Below, one piece after another: positions 1 through 9,700 of a stretch of 64,000 nucleotides of DNA. The notes under the pieces are model-generated. The model did not search any database. It saw nothing but the letters and a program-made list of their open reading frames with translations, and was not told the origin of the DNA. This DNA comes from Pyrenochaeta sp. MPI-SDFR-AT-0127. Taxonomy: Eukaryota > Ascomycota > Dothideomycetes > Pleosporales > Cucurbitariaceae. The DNA is taken from NCBI GenBank assembly GCA_020747015.1, contig JAGTJM010000004.1, positions 1 to 64,000 on the forward strand, given 5' to 3'. The first letter of the stretch is position 1, and each line of letters begins with the position of its first letter. The position numbers and the translations under genes were made by a program.

Positions 1-1860
1 AGTGGCTCTTCTCCTGTAGTTCTAATAGCGTCGCATCGCTGAACTCTTAGGGTAAATTAGTTCCCTCGTCTGATTTTAGTATCCCACTTATTATAAGGTT
101 TAGTTTTTAGTTTCTCTCTAAAAAAGAGTACTCGTCGAATCTATTATTAAGTTTATCCTAAATGTATCGCTTATATTCGTAGTTTATACACGTTTACTAT
201 AGATCGTTAGTGCATTTCTTATTAATAATAACGTTTCGTTCTATCTAACTTTCTATATCGTATCTAGGGAAGTAGTTTATGCAGCGCTTATCCTATAGGT
301 AGCTTACGCATGTATCCCTTTCGTAGTCGTACTAGTTCTATTTGCACTTTCCTCTTAGTTGCGGAAACCTATTTATTTAGACTTTGCTTCGTAGTAGTAA
401 TTATAGTAGTCGTATATATAGAACGTATAGTGAAGTGTCCCGTGTCTAGGGTTACGCTAATTATCGTCGTATCGTAGTTTTAGGGGTTCGTATGTGGTTT
501 TCTAGCTGCTATGTTTTTCTAAGAATCCGTGTAGAATTCTTCGTAATAATATCCCGTCTTAAGGCATTGTTAGATACGTCTTTTTAATAGATGGTTAATA
601 TCCTGTCCTCCTTCGTTAATAACGTTTATAGGCGAACGCTCTTTATTTCTTGCGTTCCTGCTTAGGTTTTTCCTCATATTTATTATCTAAGTATGTTCTG
701 GTACTAGACCGAATATCTTCGTATTCATCGTTATCCTAAGGTCCTTATACCTTATTTCTGGGGTGTAGGTCTATAGGTAGAATGTTTTCCTTATTTCGTT
801 ATCTAGTTTATATAGCGAGATATCCCCGTATAGGCGGATTACTTCTTTATCGCTTATAGCCTGTGATGTAGGTAGTTAGGTTTATAGTCTACTAGCCTGA
901 GGATTTCCCACTCGTACATGCCTTAGTCCTGAACCTAGCCAATTATATTAATTTATTAGGTGACTTTATTCTTTACTTACAGTTTCTAGCGAAGTGTCCT
1001 TCCTTCCCGCAATTGTAGCATGTCTTGTCGTTTTTTCCTGTATCCGTCTTCTGGGTTTTACCTTCCAGCCCTTACCCTTATTTACGTTATCTAGGTGCAT
1101 AGGTTCTAGTTTATTAGAAGTGTAGTATCTAGCGGTACAGTTGTTTCGATTAACGCGAAAAAATCCCTTTATTTACCCTTATTAGGTTAGTGGCTTCCCC
1201 TCCCGTAACTCTGTTTCTCGAGTTCTAACTTATATAGTCTATTGTCAATCCTTATGCTTTCCTTCACGAGGTCGTCTAGCGTTTCGATTTCTATACCTGT
1301 GCGCATAAGTTCTTCCTAGACCTGTAGTTTTAGGCCCTGTCAAATATGCGTTTTAGCGCGTTATTATCCTATCCTATAACGGTAGTATATTATTAGAATT
1401 TGTTAGTGTAGTCGGCTACGGATATCTTTTATCGTAGCATCTGAATACCTTATTCTACGATTGGTTTTTCCATTTATAGTCTAAATACTAGACTAATTTA
1501 TTTTTTAAACTCGTTCTAGCTTTCGAATATTATAGTATTTTCGTCATCTTCAATATTGCGTCTATATACTTCGTGATATAGGGGTTAACCTATTCTAGTG
1601 CTTCTCCTACGAGGCAGGTAGTAATTAGTACTACTTTATCGTCGTCTGCTACGTGTCTATTAATATGAAGTAGATATCGCATTAAAGTAGCCATAATTTA
1701 GTATCTTGCGGTCGCCATTATAAGTTAGGGGAGCCTTTCCTTTAACTTGCCTAAGGCGGTGCTTATAGAGTCGGGGGTAGCCGTGTCTATCTCGATGTCG
1801 CTTATTTTAAGGGTGATTAAAATGTTAAAAGGTAGGGTTCCTTAGTAGAGTGGCTATAAT
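1..1860 (-). mobile_element. RIP-degraded Ty3/gypsy-like retrotransposon relic
   Basis: The stretch is rich in TA, CTA and TAG and has no long open frame on either strand, as expected where RIP has turned CpA into TpA. Read on the minus strand it still carries Gag-like protein fragments (see the separate gag entry) ending in a zinc knuckle at 1020-979. Because gag normally precedes pol, the protease/RT part should lie below 979 and run off the left edge; I could not recognise RT or integrase motifs there. The Ty3/gypsy assignment is inferred from the Gag layout and is not certain. The element is clearly non-coding today. Confidence 0.8.
979..1700 (-). pseudogene. Gag polyprotein relic with CCHC zinc knuckle
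   Basis: On the minus strand 1020-979 reads as a perfect CX2CX4HX4C zinc knuckle (CYNCGKEGHFARNC), the nucleic-acid-binding motif at the C-terminus of retroviral-type Gag. Upstream, around 1690-1560, the frame reads as a Gag core-like stretch that contains VVLITTCLVGEALE, then a TAG, then VNPYITKYI. In Gag proteins this position is usually a Trp, so TGG has probably become TAG, which is the G-to-A change RIP makes on this strand. Several other TAG/TAA codons interrupt the frame. It is a dead gene; no intact open frame remains. Confidence 0.75.
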
Positions 1861-2770
1861 ATAAAGTAGCTAGTGTCACTAAGGAACCTTTCTTGTAAGC
1901 TTCTAGTAAGAGCGAGTAGAGATAGATAAAGTAGTTAAAGTAGTTCTAAGTATTAAATAGTAGTATTCGATAATAACTTAAGGTTAATTATAATATACTA
2001 TAGGGGTATATTACTCTTATCTATATATTTAAGTAGTCCTATAATTCCTATAGTATCCTAGGAGATCCTATATAGGATCCTATAGTATCCTATAGTACCC
2101 TAGTCCTATAACGTAGGACTTTCTAGGGCTACGTAACTTCGCGGGGTATACGTTATTATTAGCCTAAGTCCCGGCCTTATCTAATGCCCGTGTCCCTTCT
2201 ACTATCCTTCTTATAAGCGCCCGCAGCCCTCGTTATAGGTTCGTAATAAGGAGATAGAAAACTTAATAACTAGGTAGACCCTACTATACTTTATTAAGTA
2301 TACTTCTTTAACTTATTAACTACTATAAAGTAAGCTACCTTTAATAAAGTTACTAATCTTAAGTTATATTAATCTTATCCTCTATATATTATATAAAGAT
2401 ATTTAGATCTAGTCTTTATATTATAGAATTAATATATTAGAAACTACCTTAGAGCTTAGCTATTTTATATAAAGAATTAGAGAGATATATATAAGCTTAT
2501 ATAAATACTAAATCTATATTTACTAACTTAGCTATATATATAAATAGGACCTTATAACCTTTATCTTTTTAGGAGGAGATATATTAGGACTTTAACCTTC
2601 TTTCCTTCCTTATTTCCTATTTAGGCCTAGTATAGCTAACTAAGCTATATATAGGCCTTCCTCTCTTATATTTAATCTTAGATACCTTCTTTAGATAGCT
2701 TAGTATCTACTATTTTATTATCTTCTCTAATCTTATACTTTTAACTCCTATATACTCTCCTATCTATAAA
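1861..2770. repeat. TA-rich RIP-type repeat DNA with palindromes
   Basis: This is nearly pure TA/CTA/TAG-rich sequence without any plausible gene. A 10-bp inverted repeat (GGTTCCTTAG and its complement) lies near 1840-1886. A cluster of TATAGGATCC-type words occurs at about 2040-2105 and includes a perfect 16-bp palindrome at 2064-2079. This side would hold the 5' LTR and leader of the minus-strand element, but the LTR edges are not recognisable. Confidence 0.6.
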
Positions 2771-2775
2771 GTCTA

Positions 2776-3061
2776 TGTCAGGCGAGCTGCCTTGACGGAA
2801 TCAGCGCGGGCTGTATTTTGCCCGCGATAGGCTGGGACAGGGCCAGTTCAGGCCATATCCGGCCAGATTGTCGGACCTCAGGCCATTATGGCCCATATGC
2901 GGGGTAAAGGGGTACTTATGCCCCTTCCGAATCCTACCAGAGGGTAGCGATTCGTCTTGACTACAATCTGATCCTATTATCCTCTATTATCTCAAAAGTG
3001 CCCCTCTATAAACATATGCCTCCAGGATAGGACCTATCGGAGTATAGGCACCGTCCTAACA
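2776..3061. mobile_element. Solo LTR (286 bp) with 5-bp target duplication
   Basis: The block begins TGTCAGG and ends CCTAACA, so its ends are inverted repeats with one mismatch and carry the canonical TG...CA of LTRs. It is flanked on both sides by the same 5 bp, GTCTA (2771-2775 and 3062-3066), a perfect target-site duplication of the length made by Ty3/gypsy and Ty1/copia integrases. Its base composition is much more GC-balanced than the TA-rich DNA around it, and it holds a TATA-like word (CTATAAA, near 3005). The simplest reading is a solo LTR left by LTR-LTR recombination, inserted into an already mutated repeat. It has no coding potential. Confidence 0.85.
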
Positions 3062-3066
3062 GTCTA

Positions 3067-3363
3067 CCTTATAGAATTCTTAGTAGTAGATAGTATAATA
3101 AATTCTTTTTATCCTTTTATACCTAATTTAAAAGAATAAAGAATCTTTTTAGGTATTTAATATAGTATATACTCCTATATATCCTTAAGTTATATTAGAT
3201 ACCTTTTAGAACTCTCTATTACCTATATTATTATAGATAAGAATAACTAGACTAAAGTGAAACTAATAAGGCTTAGTATATAGGGAGATTAAAGATCTTA
3301 AAGATAAGATCTTAAATACTATACATTAGATAGCGAATCTTAACTCAATTATCTTACTATCCC
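3067..3363. repeat. TA-rich RIP-type flank of the repeat block
   Basis: The sequence returns to TA-rich, stop-dense composition on the right of the solo LTR and stops abruptly near 3360, where ordinary GC content resumes just before the transporter gene. I see no gene here. Confidence 0.6.
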
Positions 3364-3527
3364 TTGCCTATAGCTAGTTCTCGTTGCTTTGGCTGCGCTA
3401 GCATCCACCTGAAAGGAGCAGTCGGCTATGATCCTCCTACTCCTGCACAATGGAAGCTCCTTTATATATATTTACTTCTACTCCTATTTTCGATCCTCGC
3501 CCTTTCTCAATTGTTGCTTGCTTCATG

Positions 3528-5264
3528 TCAGACTTTGTTGTGCGTCCCCAAATGCTTCTCATCACCGGCGGTGACCGTATCTAGCACTTCCTCGTCGCTA
3601 TCGGCGAACGCCTTGTCGCCAAAAGCAATTGCAATTTCCTCGAGGCTATGATTTGCCGTTTCTACATAGTAAAAGTGCGCCAAACCAGCAGAGAATAGAC
3701 AGAATCCTGCGATTACGAGATAAAAGTATCCACCAATGCTGGCGAAAGCATCAGGAGACACCATGCCGATGATAAAGTTGAATATCCAGTTAGAAGTCGT
3801 TGCAAGCGCCATGCCCTTACTTCGACCACGAAGTGGGAATATTTCGGCCGGCAATAACCACGGCATAGGCCCCCACGTAAAGCCGTATACGATGTTGTAA
3901 AGCATGATAAAGGCGTATTGGCCGTTGGCGCGAGTCATAATGGCCATATTGGCCTCAGTGAAGGCGCATACAATACCAAGGAGAACAGCCATTGCGACAC
4001 CACCAAGAATGAGGAGAGGCTTGCGACCCCATCTGTCGGCTAACCACCAAGTTACAATGGTAGCCGCAGTGTAGGGAAGCGCGTTTGCAGCCGTGTAAAG
4101 AAGCGATTTCTTGTCGTCGAAACCAGCGGACGCGAGTGTGCTTGGGAGATAGAAGGAGATGATATTGATGCCGTTGAGTTGTGCGAACATTTGAACGGTG
4201 ATGCCAACTATAGTGCGCTTGCGGTATCGAGTAAACATTTCCTTCAAGCGTTGATGGTTAGCAAACTGGAACGCGTAGGTGTGGGGTATTGGTAGGACTC
4301 ACCAGCCATCCAGCCTTGCCTAACTCAGCTTCGTAAACAACAGCTTCTTGGATCTCCAGGAAAACCTTCTGAACGTGTTCTGCTTCAGTATCGCCCCTGG
4401 AGTGTAGATCTGCAACCGTCTGGAGGCTTTCCTGCATGAAACCGTTCTTGGCCAGCCATCTAGGCGTCTCAGGTAGGAAGAAGGACATGACGACGAGGAT
4501 GAGCGAGAGGATGATCTGGATAGTGAACGGCCCCTGCCAAGACATGGCATCCGGCAACATGAAGTGGAAGCCGTAATCAACCCAACAAGACAGCATATAT
4601 CCAGCGATGAGACAAGTATACTCAATCCCTACCATCAGACCTCTCGCATGCGGAGCTGCAATCTCGGTTTGAATTATCGGTACAGTCATGGAAAGGAAGC
4701 CGACACCTAATCCTTGGATAGTACGACCAGCAACGAATGTGGCGAATCCTGGGGCAAACAACTGTATAAAAGCGCTGAGGAAATAAATGATGCCTCCAAG
4801 GCGCACAGTCCTCTTACGGCCGATCATGTCGCCGAGTCGACCTGCTATAAGAGCGCCCACAGCAGCAGAAGCTTGCAAACAAGCGACAGATATGCCCGTG
4901 ATGGAGGGGTTGACCGCGGCTGTGCTGCCATCGGCGCCCCCATAATCGCCAAAGAAGCGCTTTACAAAGACGGGGTTGACAAGCAAACCCGACATGATGC
5001 CTTAGCGCATTAGCAAGACTCTTGTGTATGAGTTGAGGTGAACATACCTGAGTTGTAACCAAAGAGAGCATCGCCAAGACTGCCGAATCCGCATGTTGCG
5101 AACAGTAGAGCCTTGCCCTTGATCGGATACCTAGCAGTAATCTTCGAAGGCTTCAACTTGCTCTCCAGCCAGCCCTGCTCAGCTTCAACTTGACTGGCTA
5201 CTTGGTTGGCACGTTGACGGATGTTCGCGCTTTGACTAGCGACAGAATTGTTACGAGCGGCCAT
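3528..5264 (-). CDS. MFS sugar porter (sugar/polyol transporter)
   Basis: Predicted plasma-membrane sugar:H+ symporter of the major facilitator superfamily, sugar porter family. Three exons, 5264-5048, 5000-4303 and 4241-3528, give 542 aa; both introns (47 and 61 bp) have GT-AG ends and keep frame. Family hallmarks seen: GRLGDMIGRKR in the loop after TM2 (about 126-136), PETPRWL before the central loop (about 249-255), QLNGIN in TM7 (about 326-331), WGPMPWLLPAEIFP and the GRSKGMA loop before TM10-11. Length is normal for the family. It is divergent from the polyol dehydrogenase, which suggests it imports that enzyme's pentose, hexose or polyol substrate; the actual sugar cannot be read from sequence. 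Its 3' end lies only about 170 bp from RIP-mutated repeat DNA but the frame is intact. Confidence 0.92.
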
Positions 5265-5737
5265 GATGGAAGGTGTAGAAATTGTAAGACAAGCGTCGAG
5301 CAGTGTTGTTCTGTGCTTAAAAGGCCTGTTCGTGTGATGAAGAAATCCGGGGAGACACAGCGGCCTTATCTACCCCGGATTTCACAATATGGAGAGCGAT
5401 AGACAGGGTCTGTGAGAATCGAGGCCTGTGTTTTACGGTTCCGGATTTGAACTGTCATTGCGAGCAGACTTGCACTAGTGATGCCTCCGAAGAATTTAAG
5501 GTGTAGTTTTGCTAGCCAATCATGAAGACTGAGAGGTTGAGCCGCGGAACGGAACCGAAATATCACCTTTTTGGGTCCCGGAACCGATCAGGTCTGGGCC
5601 TTCCGTGTAGCGATGAGCCGTCGGAACCGAAGCGGATCAGTTTCGGTTGGCGGATTGGAAGAAGATATAGTTTGATCAAAGTTATGAATTTGAACAGTGA
5701 CGGAGTCAAACAACTAGCTATACTTTGAACATTCAAG
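5265..5737. promoter_or_regulatory. Bidirectional promoter with four CGG-N2-CCG sites
   Basis: This 473-bp region separates the start codons of the transporter (-) and the dehydrogenase (+). It contains CGGAACCG at 5550-5557, 5579-5586 and 5622-5629 and its reverse complement CGGTTCCG at 5436-5443, plus near-copies at 5545-5552 (CGGAACGG) and about 5643. CGG/CCG inverted half-sites with a fixed spacer are the usual targets of Zn2Cys6 dimers, and such a regulator is the third gene of the group. CCGGGG (5347-5352) and CCCCGG (5373-5378) form an inverted pair matching the CreA/Mig1 consensus SYGGRG, and a GCTAGCCAAT at 5511-5520 holds a CCAAT box and, on the other strand, GGCTAG (XlnR-like consensus). 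Binding is inferred, not shown. Confidence 0.7.
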
Positions 5738-7000
5738 ATGTCTATCTCAATTCAAACTCTCGACCTCGACTCTTCATCCATACCAGGACCGCATTTGCCA
5801 CCGTCAAGTGAAGAATTCACAGTTGAGAACAACACCTGCTTTGTATTAAACCCGTCAAAGGATTTTTCATACGAGAGAAGAGAAATACCACAGCTTCGTA
5901 CACCGAGACATGTTCGTGTGAGAGTTATCGCAACAGGGCTTTGTGGGTCGGATGTAAGTGACCAGCTTCGATTATCGTCTCTAAATACCTTTGTTAATAT
6001 ATGCTGTGCTTAGATCCACTACTGGCAACATGGCCGCATAGGCAGGTATACGGTTGACAGTCCGATTATACTTGGTCATGAGTCTTCAGGCATCATAGAG
6101 GAATGTGGAATTGATGTTAAAGAATTGGCTGTTGGCGACCGAGTTGCACTTGAGCCTGGAGTAGGGTGTAGCACATGCGAAACATGCCGCCATGGCCAAT
6201 ACAACCTTTGCGATTCGATGCAATTTGCTGCGACTCCTCCCTACGATGGGACACTATCGACGTTCTACTGCCTCCCTGAGGAGTGCTGTTACAAACTCCC
6301 CTCGCACATAACTCTCCGGGAAGGTGCTTTAGTTGAACCCTTAGGCATCGCTGTACACTGTTGCAGGCTTGCCGGAGACCTACAGGGAAGTGCGGTGGCC
6401 ATATTTGGTGCTGGCCCAATAGGCCTACTATGCTGCGCCGTAGCACAAGCATTTGGCGCAACAAAAGTTGTGATTATAGATGCGGTGGAATCGAGATTGA
6501 ATTTTGCGAGGGAGTTTGGTGCCAACGAGATTTACAAAATGGAGTTCGGATCATCAGAATCGAATGCTGAGAAATTATTGGCTCGAACAAAGCTGTTTGG
6601 GGGAGCTGATGTCGTTATCGATGCCACAGGAGCGGAGTCTTGCATTGCTTGTGGAGTGTCTGCCTTGAAACGAGGTGGAGTATTCGTACAAGCTGGACTC
6701 GGTTCTCCGAATATTGCATTTCCCATCGGTCAGATCTGCGACAAAGAAGCAACGTTGAAGGGAAGCTTTCGGTACGGGCCGGGCGACTACAAGCTGGCCA
6801 TAAAGCTATTGGACTCCAATCGAGTCCGATTGGACAGTCTAATAACACACGACTTCACTTTTTCAGAGGCAGAACGCGCCTTCGGTAACGTAGCGAAGAA
6901 GCAAGGAATTAAGTCGGTTATATATGGTCCTGGTGTTGATCGAGCGATGGCAGAGAGTAGTGTTGAAGGTGGTCTCGCTGCCGCGATTCCAAAACTGTAA
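5738..7000 (+). CDS. Zinc-dependent polyol dehydrogenase (xylitol/sorbitol/arabinitol type)
   Basis: Medium-chain, zinc-dependent dehydrogenase that should oxidise a polyol to a ketose with NAD+, in the cytosol. Exons 5738-5953 and 6014-7000 (60-bp GT-AG intron) give 400 aa. The N-terminal GroES-like domain shows GLCGSDIHYW (catalytic Zn cysteine), GHESSG (catalytic His-Glu) and the structural-zinc run GCSTCETCRHGQYNLC. FAATPPYDGTL is typical of xylitol, sorbitol and L-arabinitol dehydrogenases. The Rossmann domain has GAGPIGL followed by VIIDA, whose Asp favours NAD over NADP. Substrate choice among xylitol, D-sorbitol and L-arabinitol is not decidable here. It has an N-terminal extension of about 40 residues before the conserved core. 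It shares a promoter with the sugar porter and is convergent with the regulator gene. Confidence 0.92.
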
Positions 7001-7105
7001 TCGAATATGTGCTGAAGCAGTTGGATATTCTGTAAATGTAGTCGCTGCATACAAACAATGAGTTTTTTTGCCGCAGTGTAGATTTCAAGACATGGTCGTT
7101 GTGGC

Positions 7106-9700
7106 TTATGTTCCGCTCCACATGGAGTCCCAAAACCAGTAAAGTCCGTTCCCTGTGGGATCGATACCACCGTCGTCAATCGCCCACTCCGAGCCACCAT
7201 CAGCATGAACAGTCTCGTGACTATTGTGCGCCCAGTCATCATAATTACCAGTCGAAAAGTCATTGGTGCCGGCCGACATGTCATTGGGCGCATGGACTTC
7301 GTCCCAGCCTTGGTGGTCCGCCGTTCCGTCACTATATACTCCATCAAAACCCACCGGAAATACTGGGTTGCATTGAAGTCAGCTCAAACTGTCTTGTAAG
7401 TTTGGATTATATGATGGGATGTGTCTCACTTTTTTGTACAGATGCCAAGCTTTCGTTAAGGCGGATGAACTTGTCGGCTGTGCTAAGCTCGCGCCTGCTG
7501 TGATTGTTGGCCGCTCCTACCGGCAAATGCATTGGCAAGCGAAGCGTGTCTTCTACGGACATTAATGGCAATTCTATTTGCGTTGTCATGAGTTCGCCGT
7601 CCTTCATGGTGTCCGTCTCCGACGCGACAACAGGAGCCAACATGGCGTCAGCTTCTCGGCGTAAGAGCATTTGGATGACGTCCTTGAGCACCATGTTGCT
7701 CTGCATCGAGAGCTGCGTCTTCTTTGCAAGGACCTCTTGCAAACGAAAGATACGAGTTATGGTTCGCTTCACCTCTTGTGCTTTATCAGAGAGTGGATCG
7801 GATAAGGCTAAGACTGCCATGACGATTGCTGAATTGAACAAGTTAATAGCCAAAAAGGCGACCAAATGGCTGTCGGTTGCTGACTGAGCAAGTTGTGGCA
7901 TCTCCGTCACTTTTGACGTTCGCAGCGCTGCATCCCACCATTGCTCAGTGCTTGACATTTGAGATTTTGACAACGGGCTAGCTACACTTGTTCCAAAATG
8001 GGATGATGACGCCACGTGTGATAGACTTGTTGGTGATTGTGCACTACCCTGACCAGTCTCGGGCTGGTTCCTAATGAGATGATCTACTTGCTGTGCCAAG
8101 AGTGGGCGGTGAAATATTATTAGTAAGTTATCGAAGGTCAACTGAAGGGACAGTGCCTGTAGTCGGTGGACCTTCAACGTATGCGGCTGGTTCGGTTCGC
8201 AGTCGAGACTTAAATCGAGTAAAAGATGCGGTGGTAAGCGCTGGCGCCACGCCCAGAGCCTTGCGGTCACTTCCATGATCTGAGCAAGGTACTGAGGTCC
8301 TGCGCTTCTTTCATTGGATCCCACAGCACGCATACCGAAAATGATCTCAATAATAGGTGATGCCGTCAGGTAAAGCTTGTTGAGCTCACGCTGGTAAGAC
8401 GAATAGCAAATGGAGATCTCGGCTCCGGGAGGGTCGCCTGTATTGAAGCAAGGCGACTCACACGTATCGATTGGATGTTCGACATTGCAGTCTTTGTCAT
8501 TGATTCCAAGAGGCCTGCCATAAGTAACTGAGGCAAACCTGTAATAATTAGCTGAATATGCCACTACATATTTGATAATTGTCGAGTTTACCTATCCCAC
8601 GTGTAGATAGTCCACCAGACTACGGACGAGGTAATAGGTCAGTATACTGTTTTTAAGTAGTTCGTAACTGGCTTTCGTACCCCTCTTTCGCTCCTCGATG
8701 GTGCTGACACCACCTCGAAGTGGATGTCGATGAAGACCGATGGCCTGCGCCGTTCTTATAGTTGCACCCAGGAGCGCAAAAGATAAATTAGGCTTGCCAT
8801 GATAGACGTAGTATGAGCCGAGCAAGATGCATGCTTGTACAGAAGCGATAGAGCTTTGATCCATCAGATACGTGAGCTGAGATCCAGCACCCTGTACGAG
8901 CGACAGCGACCAACCTCGCCAGTCTTCTTCAGCATTGTCCGTATCAGGTCCGGTTCTTTGTGACTTGTACCACGCTCCCATACCAAGAACTGTTGAAAGA
9001 AGAAGTAGAAAAGATTTTTGCGACGGGTAAGCATGGCCATCTTGGATGGATTCAAATCTGGACCGAAACCTTGGCTCGTAGATGACGAGAGAAAACCAGT
9101 GGACGGAGTTGAAATACTCCTCAAGTAACATGCGCATAGTTTCCCTGGACGGAAGCGAGTACTCCAAAATTGACGGAACTGGGCGTCTTTGTGCACGATC
9201 TAGCAGAGATGTTGGGTGTTCTCTGCCCCCAGGTATGGCTGATGTTGTTCGCTTCAAAGGAGGGTTACTGCCCAGTCGATAGATTCTCTGCGCGATTCCC
9301 ATGACCGAATCTACTTCGCCTTCTACTACACTAGGGTGTCTGCTCTCCTCTCGACTAATGGCCCCAGCTTCCGTTCCACTATGCGCTTCATTATGGCTAG
9401 GCTGAAGAGGCTGTTCCGGTGAACATTCACGAGACAGGCCTCGCATGCGTTTTCTTTTTAACACCCGACTAGGCAGGTTATTGTTACTGAACGAACATTC
9501 GGTATTTGCCCGCACACATAGTGAGCAGGGCCGAAATGGGTCACACTTGTTATTTTCTCAGTTGGCTGCGGACAAGAAGGAGCTGTGGAGACAAGACTTC
9601 TTACTCGACTTTTGTTGCGGCGGCACCTGTCACAAGCATTACTCACTCTAGTCGGAAGCTGACGACCAGCAGATGTATCTGAAGTTGTTGAAGACGTCAT
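7106..9700 (-). CDS. Zn2Cys6 fungal-specific transcription factor
   Basis: Five exons, 9700-9605, 9545-8681, 8619-8592, 8538-7430 and 7362-7106, give 784 aa; the four introns are 53-67 bp and all phases agree. The N-terminus has a perfect CX2CX6CX5CX2CX6C zinc cluster at about residues 23-49, split by intron 1 between Cys2 and Cys3, followed by a basic stretch RVLKRKRMRG. The middle is a fungal-specific TF domain, with the typical RVWWTIYTWDRFASVTYGRP block; this block only appears once the tiny 28-nt exon is spliced correctly. The C-terminal tail is acidic and W/D/G-rich, like an activation domain. A start upstream of 9700 is possible because the frame stays open to 9850. Its place beside the sugar porter and dehydrogenase suggests it regulates them. 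Confidence 0.88.

Noticed and set aside
3364..3651. 95-codon plus-strand frame at the repeat/gene border
   Set aside because: It overlaps the 3' end of the sugar porter on the opposite strand and has a hydrophobic, low-complexity content without motif.
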